This document shows, in pieces, positions 25,299 through 34,509 of a stretch of 64,000 nt of DNA. The stretch's first letter is position 1. The number at the start of each line of letters is the position of its first letter. Source of the stretch: Acholeplasma oculi (GTDB lineage Bacteria; Bacillota_I; Bacilli_A; Acholeplasmatales; Acholeplasmataceae); contig NZ_FUZK01000001.1 in NCBI RefSeq assembly GCF_900166985.1, positions 62,001 to 126,000 on the forward strand, read 5' to 3'. Below the pieces are notes generated by a model, which was not told the DNA's origin, ran no database searches, and worked only from the letters and a program-made list of their open reading frames with translations. The position numbers and the translations under genes are program-made.

Positions 25299-26335
25299 AT
25301 AAAATAACATTTGGAATTACAACCTTTTTAGAATCGGGTGTCGATGCAGATTCCGGTCAAATCAGCCATTTTGAACGCATCAATCATGCGATAGAAGAAA
25401 TCGTTAAAGCAGATGAAGTGGGCATTGATTTTTATGGTATTGGAGAACATCACCGAAGTGACTATGCAGCAACAAACCCTGAAATGATTTTAGCATCAGC
25501 AGCCAAACTCACCAAAAATATTATGCTTGGAAGTGCTGTGACTGTATTATCAAGTGAAGATCCTATTAGAGTATATGAAGCATTTTCAACGCTTGATAAT
25601 CTATCAAAAGGTCGTGCACATATTATGGCAGGAAGAGGGTCATTTATAGAATCATTTCCTTTGTTTGGTTATGATTTAGAAGATTATGATGACTTGTTTA
25701 CAGAAAAGTTAAATCAGTTGATTCATATCAATCAACATGAGGTTAGTCACTGGAAGAAAACAAAACATACTGTGGCTTTAAACGATATAACAATTTATCC
25801 TAGAAGTTATCGTAAAGAACTTTCAATGAGTATTGCAGTAGGTGGAAGCCAACAAAGCGTGGTTAGAGCTGCAAAACTTGGATTACCGATGATACTTGCT
25901 ATTATTGGTGGTGATCCTATTCGTTTTAAACCATTTGTGGATTTATATAAATATTTTTATATTGCATCTGGACATGATGAATCAAAAATGGAAATTGGTG
26001 TTCATGCACATGGTTTAATCACAGATCAAGATGAATCTGAGTTTTTCGAAAGATATTTTAAATCACATCATGCTTACTTTAAGAAGATTGGATCTGAAAG
26101 AGGATGGAGTGAAACAACGAAATCAATGTATTATCATAATATTGAACACGGTCCTTTGTTTATTGGTAATGCAAAAAGAGTAACTGACAAGATTGAAAGA
26201 GTTATGAAATCACTTGGTATTAATAAATTCTTACTACATGCTCCAGGTGCTTATATGCCACATGAAGATGTGATGAAATCACTGGAATTATATGGATTAG
26301 AAGTTATACCCAAACTTAAAGAGAGATTATCATAA
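25295..26335 (+). CDS. LLM-class flavin-dependent oxidoreductase (luciferase-like)
   Basis: The 346-residue protein shows the luciferase-like monooxygenase pattern: FGITTFLESG start, DFYGIGEHHRSDYAATNPEMILA, TKNIMLGSAVTVLSSEDPIRVYEAFSTLD, and GRAHIMAGRGSF. These proteins bind FMN or F420; without F420 in Mollicutes, FMN is likely. Substrate unknown. Its start overlaps the stop of the preceding gene. Confidence 0.85.
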   Translation: MNKITFGITTFLESGVDADSGQISHFERINHAIEEIVKADEVGIDFYGIGEHHRSDYAATNPEMILASAAKLTKNIMLGSAVTVLSSEDPIRVYEAFSTLDNLSKGRAHIMAGRGSFIESFPLFGYDLEDYDDLFTEKLNQLIHINQHEVSHWKKTKHTVALNDITIYPRSYRKELSMSIAVGGSQQSVVRAAKLGLPMILAIIGGDPIRFKPFVDLYKYFYIASGHDESKMEIGVHAHGLITDQDESEFFERYFKSHHAYFKKIGSERGWSETTKSMYYHNIEHGPLFIGNAKRVTDKIERVMKSLGINKFLLHAPGAYMPHEDVMKSLELYGLEVIPKLKERLS

Positions 26336-26394
26336 TCTTTCTTTTTATTTACTTTTTAACTTCATGATAAAATAAAGGCAAAGGGGTGATATAT

Positions 26395-27027
26395 ATGAAG
26401 TTAGGAATTATTGGAGCATCAGGATTTATTGGTCGATCAATTGTAAAAGAAGGTCTTTTATTAAAACATGAGATTATTGCAATCTCAAGATCTGGAATAT
26501 TTGAAAAAACAAACGGTTTAACCAGTGTGCACTGTGATGTATTTAATACTGAGGATTTAAAGCAAACATTAAAACATGTTGACATCATTATATCTGCTTA
26601 TAATCCTGGATGGTCAAATCCTAAGTTATATGAGGATTTTATGAAGGGAAGCAAAAATATTATCAAAGTTTCTAAAGAGCTTCAAAAACCACTTGTTATT
26701 ATTGGAGGCGCATCGAGTCTTTTATTACAAAATGGTGAACCACTTTATTATAAATTAAGTGGTGATCTAAAAGTCATGGTGAAGGGTGCTTTTGATTTAT
26801 TCGAAGAAATTAAAAAAGATCGTTCATTTAAATGGACTTTCATTTCTCCTGCCCAAGAAATACTTCCACTAGAAACTAGAGAAAAGTTCAAAGTTGGAGA
26901 GGATTATTTACTCTATAATTCTAGAGGGAAATCACAGATTAATATTATTGATCTAGCACATTTTGTGTTAACTCAAGGAATTGATCCATTTAATCAGTAT
27001 AAACACTTAACATTAAGTAATATATAA
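26395..27027 (+). CDS. NAD(P)-binding protein, atypical SDR/NmrA-like
   Basis: ATG 26395 follows AGGGGTGA and gives 210 residues. The N-terminus MKLGIIGASGFIGRSIVKEGL is a Rossmann GxxGxxG motif. Conserved blocks are IISAYNPGW, VIIGGASSLLLQNG and FISPAQEI. A close paralogue lies at 42583-43224 with the same blocks. Family members are putative NAD(P)H-dependent reductases or epimerases of unknown substrate. Confidence 0.82.
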   Translation: MKLGIIGASGFIGRSIVKEGLLLKHEIIAISRSGIFEKTNGLTSVHCDVFNTEDLKQTLKHVDIIISAYNPGWSNPKLYEDFMKGSKNIIKVSKELQKPLVIIGGASSLLLQNGEPLYYKLSGDLKVMVKGAFDLFEEIKKDRSFKWTFISPAQEILPLETREKFKVGEDYLLYNSRGKSQINIIDLAHFVLTQGIDPFNQYKHLTLSNI

Positions 27028-27035
27028 TACGTAAT

Positions 27036-27065
27036 AGGGATGCCAGATAACGACATCCCTTTTTG
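27036..27065 (+). terminator. Terminator before the glucan cluster
   Basis: AGGGATG and CATCCCT pair across an 11-nt loop, followed by TTTTTG. Confidence 0.8.
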
Positions 27066-27088
27066 TTAATTTATACATGATTCTAAGA

Positions 27089-27102
27089 TGTAAACGGTTG
27101 CA
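27089..27102 (+). promoter_or_regulatory. LacI/CcpA-type operator before glgP
   Basis: TGTAAACGGTTGCA has the CG-centred half-sites of LacI-family operators and differs from the cre consensus at one position (G for Y). It overlaps a possible -35 box (TTGCAT) for the phosphorylase gene. The LacI-family protein encoded at 31505-32476, in the same cluster, is a likely ligand. Confidence 0.5.
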
Positions 27103-27174
27103 TAGATTTCGAATCAAGTTAATATGATAAAATAACTTTGGTCTTATAAATAACTTTTGAAAGGAAATTAAGAA

Positions 27175-29550
27175 ATGGATAACGTTTTTATCAACAAAGA
27201 TACCTTTAAAGGTGCATATATTTTATCATTATCACATTTATTTAATAAAAAAATAGAGAATGCAACCTTATATGAAAAATATGCAACATTGGCTGCTTTA
27301 GTCAATAAGCAATTAAGAACTAATTATGAATTAACAAATGAATATGTGGTTAAGCATAATATGAAGAAAACCATTTATTTTTCAATGGAATTTTTAATGG
27401 GAAGATTAATCACTTCAAATCTCATGAATGCAGGATATGCTCAAGTTGTCAAAGAGGCATTTGATGATTTTGGATTTGATTTAAATGAAATTGAACATGC
27501 AGAATCCGATGCAGGTTTAGGAAATGGTGGATTAGGTCGTCTTGCAGCATGCTTCTTGGATTCTGCAGCGTCATTATCACTTCCATTATATGGAAACTCC
27601 ATTCGATATAAAAAAGGTTTTTTTGTCCAAAGATTTGAAAATGATCAACAAAAAGAATACCCAGATGCTTGGTTAAATAAACCATTCTATTGGGAAGAAA
27701 GAAAAGAAGATGAAGCAATTCAAATTCCTTATTTCGGATACGTTAAAGATATTAAACTAATTGATCCAGTATGGGTAAAGGCTGTACCTTATGATGTAAA
27801 AGTCGTTGGTGCAGATAATAATGTCGTTACACATTTAAGATTATGGTCTACTGAAAAATCAGAATGGCAAACATACCAAGATAATGAATATTTAGAGATG
27901 GTAGATAAGATATCAGAATCTTTATATCCAGATGATTCAACTGAGCAAGGGAAAGTGCTTAGATTACAACAACAGTATCTTTTCTCAGCAGCGGGTATTA
28001 AATCAGCTATTTTAGAACATAAAAAGCTTGGTAGAGATGTTAGAGATTTACATAAGTTTTATACATTCCAAGTTAATGATACACACCCTACATTAATTAT
28101 TCCTGAATTGATGAGAATTTTAATGGATGAAGAAAACTTAGGATATGATGAAGCTTGGAATATCGTAACACAAAGCGTTGCATATACAAACCATACAATA
28201 TTAGCTGAAGCGTTAGAAAAATGGAATATCAAAATATTTAGAAGTTTATTACCAAGAATATATGAAATTATCCAAGAAATGAATCGACGTTTTAAGATTG
28301 TATTAGAAGAAAACCAAGTTCCTGTCGAGAAAGTATATCAAATGCAACTCATCGGTGCTAACAATGTACGTATGGCGAATATATGTATCTACGCATCATT
28401 CTCAGTAAATGGTGTTGCAGCACTTCATACTGAAATATTAAAGAATATCGAGTTAAATGATTTCTATAATCTATATCCTGATAAGTTTAATAATAAAACC
28501 AATGGAATTACACATCGTCGTTGGTTAATTCACATTAATCCTGAATTAACATCATTAATCAATAATCTAATTGGTACAGAATGGCAAAAAGATTTATCAT
28601 TAATTAAGAAACTTGTTGCTTTTAAGGATGATCAAAAAGTATTAGATCAAGTTAAAGCAATGAAACTTTCTAAGAAAAGACAACTAATCCAAAAAATATA
28701 TGAAGATACAAATGTTCGATTAGATGAGAATGCAATTTTTGATATTCAAATTAAACGTCTACACGAATACAAAAGACAATTATTAAATGCATTAAATATC
28801 ATTCATACTTATCTTAGATTGAAGAAAGATCCAGTATTTAAGAAAAATTTCCATCCTCAAAACTTTATTTTTGGTGCTAAAGCAGCTCCATCATATATTA
28901 TGGCAAAAGGTATTATTGAACTTATTAATAAAATGTCAAAAGTCATTAATAATGATGTTGAAACGAATCATTTATTAAAAGTTGTATTTGTAGAAAACTA
29001 CAATGTAACCTATGCAGAATATTTATTTCCAGCAGCAGATTTATCTGAACAAATTTCTACAGCATCCAAGGAAGCAAGTGGTACTGGTAATATGAAGTTT
29101 ATGTTAAATGGTGCAATAACAATTGGTACGATGGATGGAGCTAATGTTGAAATTGTTGCTGAAGCAGGCATAGAAAATGCTGTCATTTTTGGAATGAGTG
29201 CAGAAGAAGTAACGAGACGTTATAAAGAAAATGGTTATAAACCTAGAAAAATTTATGATGAAGATGTTAGATTACAAGAAATCTTTGAATTTATTAGAAA
29301 TTTAACACCGAATAAAACACACTTTGATTTTATTCTTCAAAATCTGCTAACATCAGATTATTTCTTCGTGATGGCTGATTTCGCAAGTTATGTTGAAGCA
29401 CAAGAGAATGCAAACAAACTATATCAAGACCAAAAATCATGGTGGAAGATGTCATTAATGAATATTGCAAATGCAGGATTCTTCTCATCTGACCGTACAA
29501 TCCAACAGTATAATGATGATATTTGGCATCTAGATTATATTAAATTATAA
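27175..29550 (+). CDS. glgP: Glycogen/maltodextrin phosphorylase
   Basis: The 791-residue GT35 enzyme releases glucose-1-phosphate from alpha-1,4-glucans using phosphate and PLP. Recognisable blocks are MEFLMGRLITSNL, the DAGLGNGGLGRLAACFLDS core, VNDTHPTLIIPELMR, NGITHRRWL, and the PLP site EASGTGNMKFMLNGAITIGT with the Schiff-base Lys. Length is normal. It heads the alpha-glucan cluster and is followed by branching enzyme and pullulanase. A LacI-type operator lies upstream. Confidence 0.95.
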   Translation: MDNVFINKDTFKGAYILSLSHLFNKKIENATLYEKYATLAALVNKQLRTNYELTNEYVVKHNMKKTIYFSMEFLMGRLITSNLMNAGYAQVVKEAFDDFGFDLNEIEHAESDAGLGNGGLGRLAACFLDSAASLSLPLYGNSIRYKKGFFVQRFENDQQKEYPDAWLNKPFYWEERKEDEAIQIPYFGYVKDIKLIDPVWVKAVPYDVKVVGADNNVVTHLRLWSTEKSEWQTYQDNEYLEMVDKISESLYPDDSTEQGKVLRLQQQYLFSAAGIKSAILEHKKLGRDVRDLHKFYTFQVNDTHPTLIIPELMRILMDEENLGYDEAWNIVTQSVAYTNHTILAEALEKWNIKIFRSLLPRIYEIIQEMNRRFKIVLEENQVPVEKVYQMQLIGANNVRMANICIYASFSVNGVAALHTEILKNIELNDFYNLYPDKFNNKTNGITHRRWLIHINPELTSLINNLIGTEWQKDLSLIKKLVAFKDDQKVLDQVKAMKLSKKRQLIQKIYEDTNVRLDENAIFDIQIKRLHEYKRQLLNALNIIHTYLRLKKDPVFKKNFHPQNFIFGAKAAPSYIMAKGIIELINKMSKVINNDVETNHLLKVVFVENYNVTYAEYLFPAADLSEQISTASKEASGTGNMKFMLNGAITIGTMDGANVEIVAEAGIENAVIFGMSAEEVTRRYKENGYKPRKIYDEDVRLQEIFEFIRNLTPNKTHFDFILQNLLTSDYFFVMADFASYVEAQENANKLYQDQKSWWKMSLMNIANAGFFSSDRTIQQYNDDIWHLDYIKL

Positions 29551-29560
29551 AATAGAAACT

Positions 29561-29594
29561 AAAAATGCCTTATCGTTTGTTATAAGGCATTTTT
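29561..29594 (+). terminator. Terminator after glgP
   Basis: AAAAATGCCTTAT and ATAAGGCATTTTT form a 13-bp stem around a short loop, with a T tail. Confidence 0.88.
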
Positions 29595-29646
29595 CTTTCT
29601 TAAAATAAGGTAAAATATATATAGGTACATAAAGGGGGTTTATCAC

Positions 29647-31494
29647 ATGTTTAATACTGAACATGCTAATCTATTTTTACTAGGTCATGATTATCTCGCA
29701 TATCAATTACTCGGTTCTAAATTAAATAAAAATGAGCAAAATGAAATCATATCTACCACATTTACTGTTTATGCTCCTCATGCTAAGGAAGTACGTTTAA
29801 TTTCTGAATTTAATTTTTATAATGGTAGTGAGCATGTCTTTAATAAAGTACATCCACAAGGTTTTTTTCAAATAACTATCCATAGAAATATGGAATATGA
29901 ACTTTATAAATATGAAATTATTACTACAAGTGGTGAGATTTTACATAAATCAGATCCATTTGGATTTTATCATGAGTTAAGACCTGGAAATGCATCCAAA
30001 GTTTATGATATAGATGGATATGAGTGGCATGATCAATTGTTTATTGAACAAAGAAAACCACTTGATAAAGAGCCAGTCTTAATATATGAGGTTCATTCAG
30101 GTTCATGGAGACGTAAATTTGGTGGCTTTAAACCCTATAATGAGGTTTGTCATGAACTCATTGAGTATGTTAAAAATCAAGGTTTTACACACATTGAACT
30201 AATGCCTATATATGAACATCCATTGGATGATTCCTGGGGTTATCAAGGAACAGGGTTTTTCTCTGCAACATCCAGATATGGATCTCCAAAAGATTTAATG
30301 TATTTGATTGATCAATGTCACCAGAATAATATCGGTGTCATCATCGACTGGGTTTTGGGACATATTAACAAAGACAGTTTTGGTCTATCTCGATTTGATG
30401 GAAGTTTTTTATATGAATATGAAGATAGTTTCAAAAGAGAAAATGTCACTTGGGGAACTGTCAATTTAGATTTTTCTAAAGGTATTACAAAAAGTTTTAT
30501 GTCCTCAGCACTTCACTTTTGGATGGAATATTTCCATGTGGATGGATTTAGAATTGATGCTGTTTCAAATCTAATTTATTATCTAGGAAATAAAGATAAT
30601 GGTGTTAATTTGGAAGCAACCAATTATCTTAAGGAACTATCGAGTTCTTTATATGAAAAAAATCCTTACCTATTATTTAGTGCAGAAGACTCCACGGATT
30701 TTCCTAAAGTTACACATAAGGTAAAAGAAGGTGGTTTAGGTTTTAATTATAAATGGAATATGGGTTTCATGAATGATACATTAGAATATTTTAAAAATGA
30801 TCCTATTTATAGGAAGTATCATCATCATAAACTTACCTTTGGTATGGTTTATACATATAATGAACAATTTATTCTTCCTTATAGTCATGATGAGGTCGTT
30901 CATATGAAAGGATCTTTATGGAATAAGATGTCAGGTTCATACGAACAAAAGTTTGCAAATCTAAGAGTTCTTATGACATTTTATATGACACATCCTGGTA
31001 AAAAGTTATTATTTATGGGACAAGAGTTTGCTCAAATATCTGAATGGGATTTTAAAAAAGAACTTGATTGGAATTTATTAACTTTTCCGATTCATGATAG
31101 TTTTAATCGATACTTTAGAGATTTAGCTCAAGTCTATAGACATCATACAGCACTATATCAAAAAGATCATGACCCAAGTGGATTTAAATGGGTTATGGTT
31201 GATAATATGAACCAATCAATCTATGCTTATTTAAGATTTTCAGATGATGAGACACTTTTAATCATCCATAATATGACACCTAATTTTTACCAAACATATC
31301 AGTTAGGTGTACCATTTGAAGGTTTTTACGAAGAAATCTTAAATTCAGATAAAGACATTTATAGTGGTCATAACCAGTATAATGGTCTCAGTCTAAAATC
31401 AACTAAAGGTCAAGTACATGGTTTTGATAACTTTATAACACTTAAAGTAGCAGGACTTACAAGTATGATATTTAAATATAAAAAAAGTAAGTGA
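29647..31494 (+). CDS. glgB: 1,4-alpha-glucan branching enzyme
   Basis: The 615-residue GH13 enzyme makes alpha-1,6 branches. An N-terminal CBM48-type domain (TTFTVYAPHAKEVRLIS) precedes the catalytic barrel: VHSGSWRR, ELMPIYEHPLDDSWGYQGTG, nucleophile Asp in VDGFRIDAVSNL, Glu in LFSAEDST and YSHDEVVHMKGS. AAGGGGG lies before ATG 29647. The final codons and the TGA stop lie inside a terminator hairpin shared with the convergent regulator gene. Confidence 0.93.
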   Translation: MFNTEHANLFLLGHDYLAYQLLGSKLNKNEQNEIISTTFTVYAPHAKEVRLISEFNFYNGSEHVFNKVHPQGFFQITIHRNMEYELYKYEIITTSGEILHKSDPFGFYHELRPGNASKVYDIDGYEWHDQLFIEQRKPLDKEPVLIYEVHSGSWRRKFGGFKPYNEVCHELIEYVKNQGFTHIELMPIYEHPLDDSWGYQGTGFFSATSRYGSPKDLMYLIDQCHQNNIGVIIDWVLGHINKDSFGLSRFDGSFLYEYEDSFKRENVTWGTVNLDFSKGITKSFMSSALHFWMEYFHVDGFRIDAVSNLIYYLGNKDNGVNLEATNYLKELSSSLYEKNPYLLFSAEDSTDFPKVTHKVKEGGLGFNYKWNMGFMNDTLEYFKNDPIYRKYHHHKLTFGMVYTYNEQFILPYSHDEVVHMKGSLWNKMSGSYEQKFANLRVLMTFYMTHPGKKLLFMGQEFAQISEWDFKKELDWNLLTFPIHDSFNRYFRDLAQVYRHHTALYQKDHDPSGFKWVMVDNMNQSIYAYLRFSDDETLLIIHNMTPNFYQTYQLGVPFEGFYEEILNSDKDIYSGHNQYNGLSLKSTKGQVHGFDNFITLKVAGLTSMIFKYKKSK

Positions 31495-31511
31495 TAGTTA
31501 TCACTTACTTT
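31484..31511. terminator. Bidirectional terminator overlapping two stop codons
   Basis: AAAGTAAGTGAT, loop AGTT, ATCACTTACTTT: a perfect 12-bp stem. It contains the TGA of glgB (31492-31494) and the minus-strand TAA of the LacI-type regulator (31505-31507). Confidence 0.85.
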
Positions 31512-32476
31512 GTAGAATTTCTTTCAATTAATTCAACATCCATAACCTCATGTAAAGTAGGTAATTCAACACCTCGAATCAATCGAGTTAAGTTTAGGAA
31601 TGCTTGTTTACCTAAGAGACTTATAGGTTGTGCGATGGTTGTGAGTGGTGGATTGATCCATGAGCAAAATGGTGTATTATCATAACCAATAATTTGAACA
31701 TCTTCAGGAATTCGTCTACCTAATTTCTTAAGAATTGAGGATATGACAAGAGCGAGAGTATCTGAATAAGCAAATATACCGTCAATTTGTGGGTTTGCTC
31801 TTAAGACTTGTTCAATCAGTTTAGCATCTGGATTGACTAAATCAAAATCAAAAATTTCAGCATGAATATTGTGTGACTTAATTTCTTTCTTAAAACCTAA
31901 TGTTCTTTCCTTGGTTGTCATTAAGAAACTAGGACCTCTAAAAATCGCTAAATTTTTGGATCCACCTTGAATCAATCTTCTAGCAGCAAGTTCACCAGCT
32001 TTAACGGAGTCTGCTGTAATAGAAGGAATGTTTTCATCCAAGATGTGGTCTACTGTAATGATAGGTACTTTCATTTCATCTAATTTAGAAGCATTTTGGA
32101 AATTAGAAGCGATAATGATACCTTCAATATTGTACTGTTCAAAGAATTTTATATATTCAAGTTCACGCTCTGGATCATCTTGAACGTTAAAGAACATGAT
32201 TTTATAACCATTTGCTTGAGCCTGAGACTCAATTGATTCCAGTAACTCACCGTAGAAGTATGGCCCAATGTGCGGAACAATTACAGCAATAATTTTAGAT
32301 GAACGGTTTGTTAAACTTCTGGCCAATTGATTTGGCACAAAGCCTAAATCTTTAATCGCTTTGTCAATGATGACTCTTGTATCCTCATGAACATAACCTT
32401 TTTGATTGATGACTCTAGATACAGTTGAAATGGAGACATTAGCCTTTTTAGCAACATCTTTGATTGTTGGTTTCAT
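31505..32476 (-). CDS. LacI/GalR-family transcriptional regulator
   Basis: The 323-residue repressor has the N-terminal LacI helix-turn-helix (TIKDVAKKANVSISTVSRVI) and hinge FVPNQLARSL, followed by a sugar-binding domain (SKIIAVIVPHIGPYFYGELLESIE). It is convergent with glgB and divergent from the pullulanase, so it probably regulates glucan use like MalR. As the only LacI-family gene visible it could also act at the cre-like sites near 345, 4649 and 6176, but LacI homologues elsewhere in the genome are just as possible. GAGGTGAA precedes the start. Confidence 0.9.
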   Translation of the reverse strand: MKPTIKDVAKKANVSISTVSRVINQKGYVHEDTRVIIDKAIKDLGFVPNQLARSLTNRSSKIIAVIVPHIGPYFYGELLESIESQAQANGYKIMFFNVQDDPERELEYIKFFEQYNIEGIIIASNFQNASKLDEMKVPIITVDHILDENIPSITADSVKAGELAARRLIQGGSKNLAIFRGPSFLMTTKERTLGFKKEIKSHNIHAEIFDFDLVNPDAKLIEQVLRANPQIDGIFAYSDTLALVISSILKKLGRRIPEDVQIIGYDNTPFCSWINPPLTTIAQPISLLGKQAFLNLTRLIRGVELPTLHEVMDVELIERNSTK

Positions 32477-32544
32477 ACATATTCACCTCATATAGATTAT
32501 TGTAACACATATATTATTTTTTCTAAGAAAGCGTGGTAAAAAAA

Positions 32545-34509
32545 ATGAAAGTATTTATAGATGATTTTAACATGATACGTGTAGAATCAAACCATTATAT
32601 CCATGATATTGGTATAGAAGGATATCAAGTTTATTGGTATAAAAATGAAGGATATAATCAATATTTTAAAGTAGATAAACCACTTGAGTTACATGTGGTG
32701 GATCACATATGGATTAATGAAGTTAAGTATCCACTCTATATTGGTCTTGTTACACTCACTAAAGGATTTGACAAGAAGTACCAATATACTGGAAAACTCG
32801 GAGTCATTTATCAAGAAAAAGAATCAACATTTAAAGTGTTTAGTCCGGTTGCTAAAGAAGTTAAGTTAGTTTTAGATGGTGATATATTTGATATGAATTA
32901 CAATCAAGGTATATATGAAGTCACTGTACCTGGAAAACACCACTTAAAACCGTATCACTATTTAGTACGTTTAGTCGATACGTTTGAAAAAGCAAGTGAC
33001 CCATATGGAATTGCATCAAATCTAGAATCCAATGTGGTTGTTGACTTGAATCAAACCTATCAACAAGTAGAAAACTTTGTATCACTTAAAAAGTATACGG
33101 ATGCTGTTATTTATGAAGGTCACATTAGAGATTTAACCATCCAACTTGATGTAGAAAGTAAAGGAACTTTTTTAGGTGTAGTAGAACACAGTAACCACTT
33201 AAAAAGCAATGTTTTAACGTATATCAAGAAATTAGGAGTAACACATCTACAACTGTTACCTGTATTTGATTTTTACGGAGTTGATGATGTCCAAAAAGAT
33301 GCATCTTATAACTGGGGTTATAACCCAATGCAATATTTTGCATTAGAAGGATGGCTTTCAGATAATCCAAATGATCCAATAAGACGTATTAATGAGTTTA
33401 AAATGGTTATTGATGCAGCGCATCAATTGAAATTAGGTATCAATATGGATGTGGTCTATAATCATGTTTATGAACGTGCATTATTTCCTTATGATAAATT
33501 TGTACCTGGATATTTCTTTAGACATGATAAAAATCACCAACCTACACATTCAGCTTTCTTAGAAAATGATATAGAAACCACCCGATTTATGGTGCGTAAA
33601 TTAATCATCGATTCACTGGTTCATTTTGTAGAACACTATAAGATTGATGGTTTTAGATTTGACCTTATGGGACTCATGGATTTAGATACCATGAATATCC
33701 TTAGAGAAAAGTTATTAGAATTCAATCCAAACATCATGATTTATGGTGAAGGATGGAATATGGATAATGCTTTACCAAAAGCACTTAGAAGCAATATGCA
33801 TAATCAAGCATTAATGCCTGGTGTTGGTCATTTTAACGATTTTTATCGTAATACATTTAAAGGTGCACTTCATACTAAAGAGTTAGGTTATGCAACAGGT
33901 AGTCATAAACACATTGAGGAAGCAATGCTAGGAATTATAGGCTCACCACACATGTTTACAGAACCAGCAAAATCTCTTAATTATGTGGAATGTCATGATA
34001 ATTTAGCACTCTTTGATACTTTAGATTTTAACTATCAAGATGAAAAGGTTAAAAAAACATATCAAGATTTTGCAAACCATTTAATTGCGATCTCACAAGG
34101 TGTACCTTTCTATCACGCGGGTCAAGAACTTTATCGTACTAAAATGGGAGTAGAGAATTCATATAACAGCCCTGATGCGATCAATAAAATTATATGGAAA
34201 ATTGATAAATCTGTTTCAAATTTCAAAAAAATACTTAAGATTAGAAAAAAATATCCATTATATCGTTTAAATCATTATGATGATAAAGCTGTTGAAATCC
34301 GTCATGAAAATGGTTATATCTTATATACACTAAAGTCAAAAACGTATGAACTTGTTCATTATATTAAAAATGATTATAAACCTCTTGTGATTAATCCAAT
34401 TGGAAAATTATTATTTAATTCTAAGAAAACTCAAGTAGAACATGATAAAATAGTTTTTAATGAACCAGGTGTATATATATATTATAAAAAGGTAGGAAAT
34501 ATTTCATGA
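32545..34509 (+). CDS. pulA: Type I pullulanase
   Basis: From ATG 32545 the enzyme has 654 residues; an in-frame GTG at 32533 is the alternative. It hydrolyses alpha-1,6 branches. The CBM48-type block STFKVFSPVAKEVKLVLDG precedes the GH13 barrel with YNWGYNPMQYF (the pullulanase signature), nucleophile Asp in DGFRFDLMGLMD, Glu in YGEGWNMDNA and YVECHDN. It overlaps the ROK kinase gene by 4 bases (ATGA). With phosphorylase and branching enzyme it allows full breakdown of branched glucans. No secretion signal, so the substrate is cytoplasmic. Confidence 0.92.
   Translation: MKVFIDDFNMIRVESNHYIHDIGIEGYQVYWYKNEGYNQYFKVDKPLELHVVDHIWINEVKYPLYIGLVTLTKGFDKKYQYTGKLGVIYQEKESTFKVFSPVAKEVKLVLDGDIFDMNYNQGIYEVTVPGKHHLKPYHYLVRLVDTFEKASDPYGIASNLESNVVVDLNQTYQQVENFVSLKKYTDAVIYEGHIRDLTIQLDVESKGTFLGVVEHSNHLKSNVLTYIKKLGVTHLQLLPVFDFYGVDDVQKDASYNWGYNPMQYFALEGWLSDNPNDPIRRINEFKMVIDAAHQLKLGINMDVVYNHVYERALFPYDKFVPGYFFRHDKNHQPTHSAFLENDIETTRFMVRKLIIDSLVHFVEHYKIDGFRFDLMGLMDLDTMNILREKLLEFNPNIMIYGEGWNMDNALPKALRSNMHNQALMPGVGHFNDFYRNTFKGALHTKELGYATGSHKHIEEAMLGIIGSPHMFTEPAKSLNYVECHDNLALFDTLDFNYQDEKVKKTYQDFANHLIAISQGVPFYHAGQELYRTKMGVENSYNSPDAINKIIWKIDKSVSNFKKILKIRKKYPLYRLNHYDDKAVEIRHENGYILYTLKSKTYELVHYIKNDYKPLVINPIGKLLFNSKKTQVEHDKIVFNEPGVYIYYKKVGNIS

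Noticed and set aside
31491-31685. Open frame antisense to the LacI-type regulator
   Set aside because: It starts within a terminator and is the complement of a conserved regulator domain.
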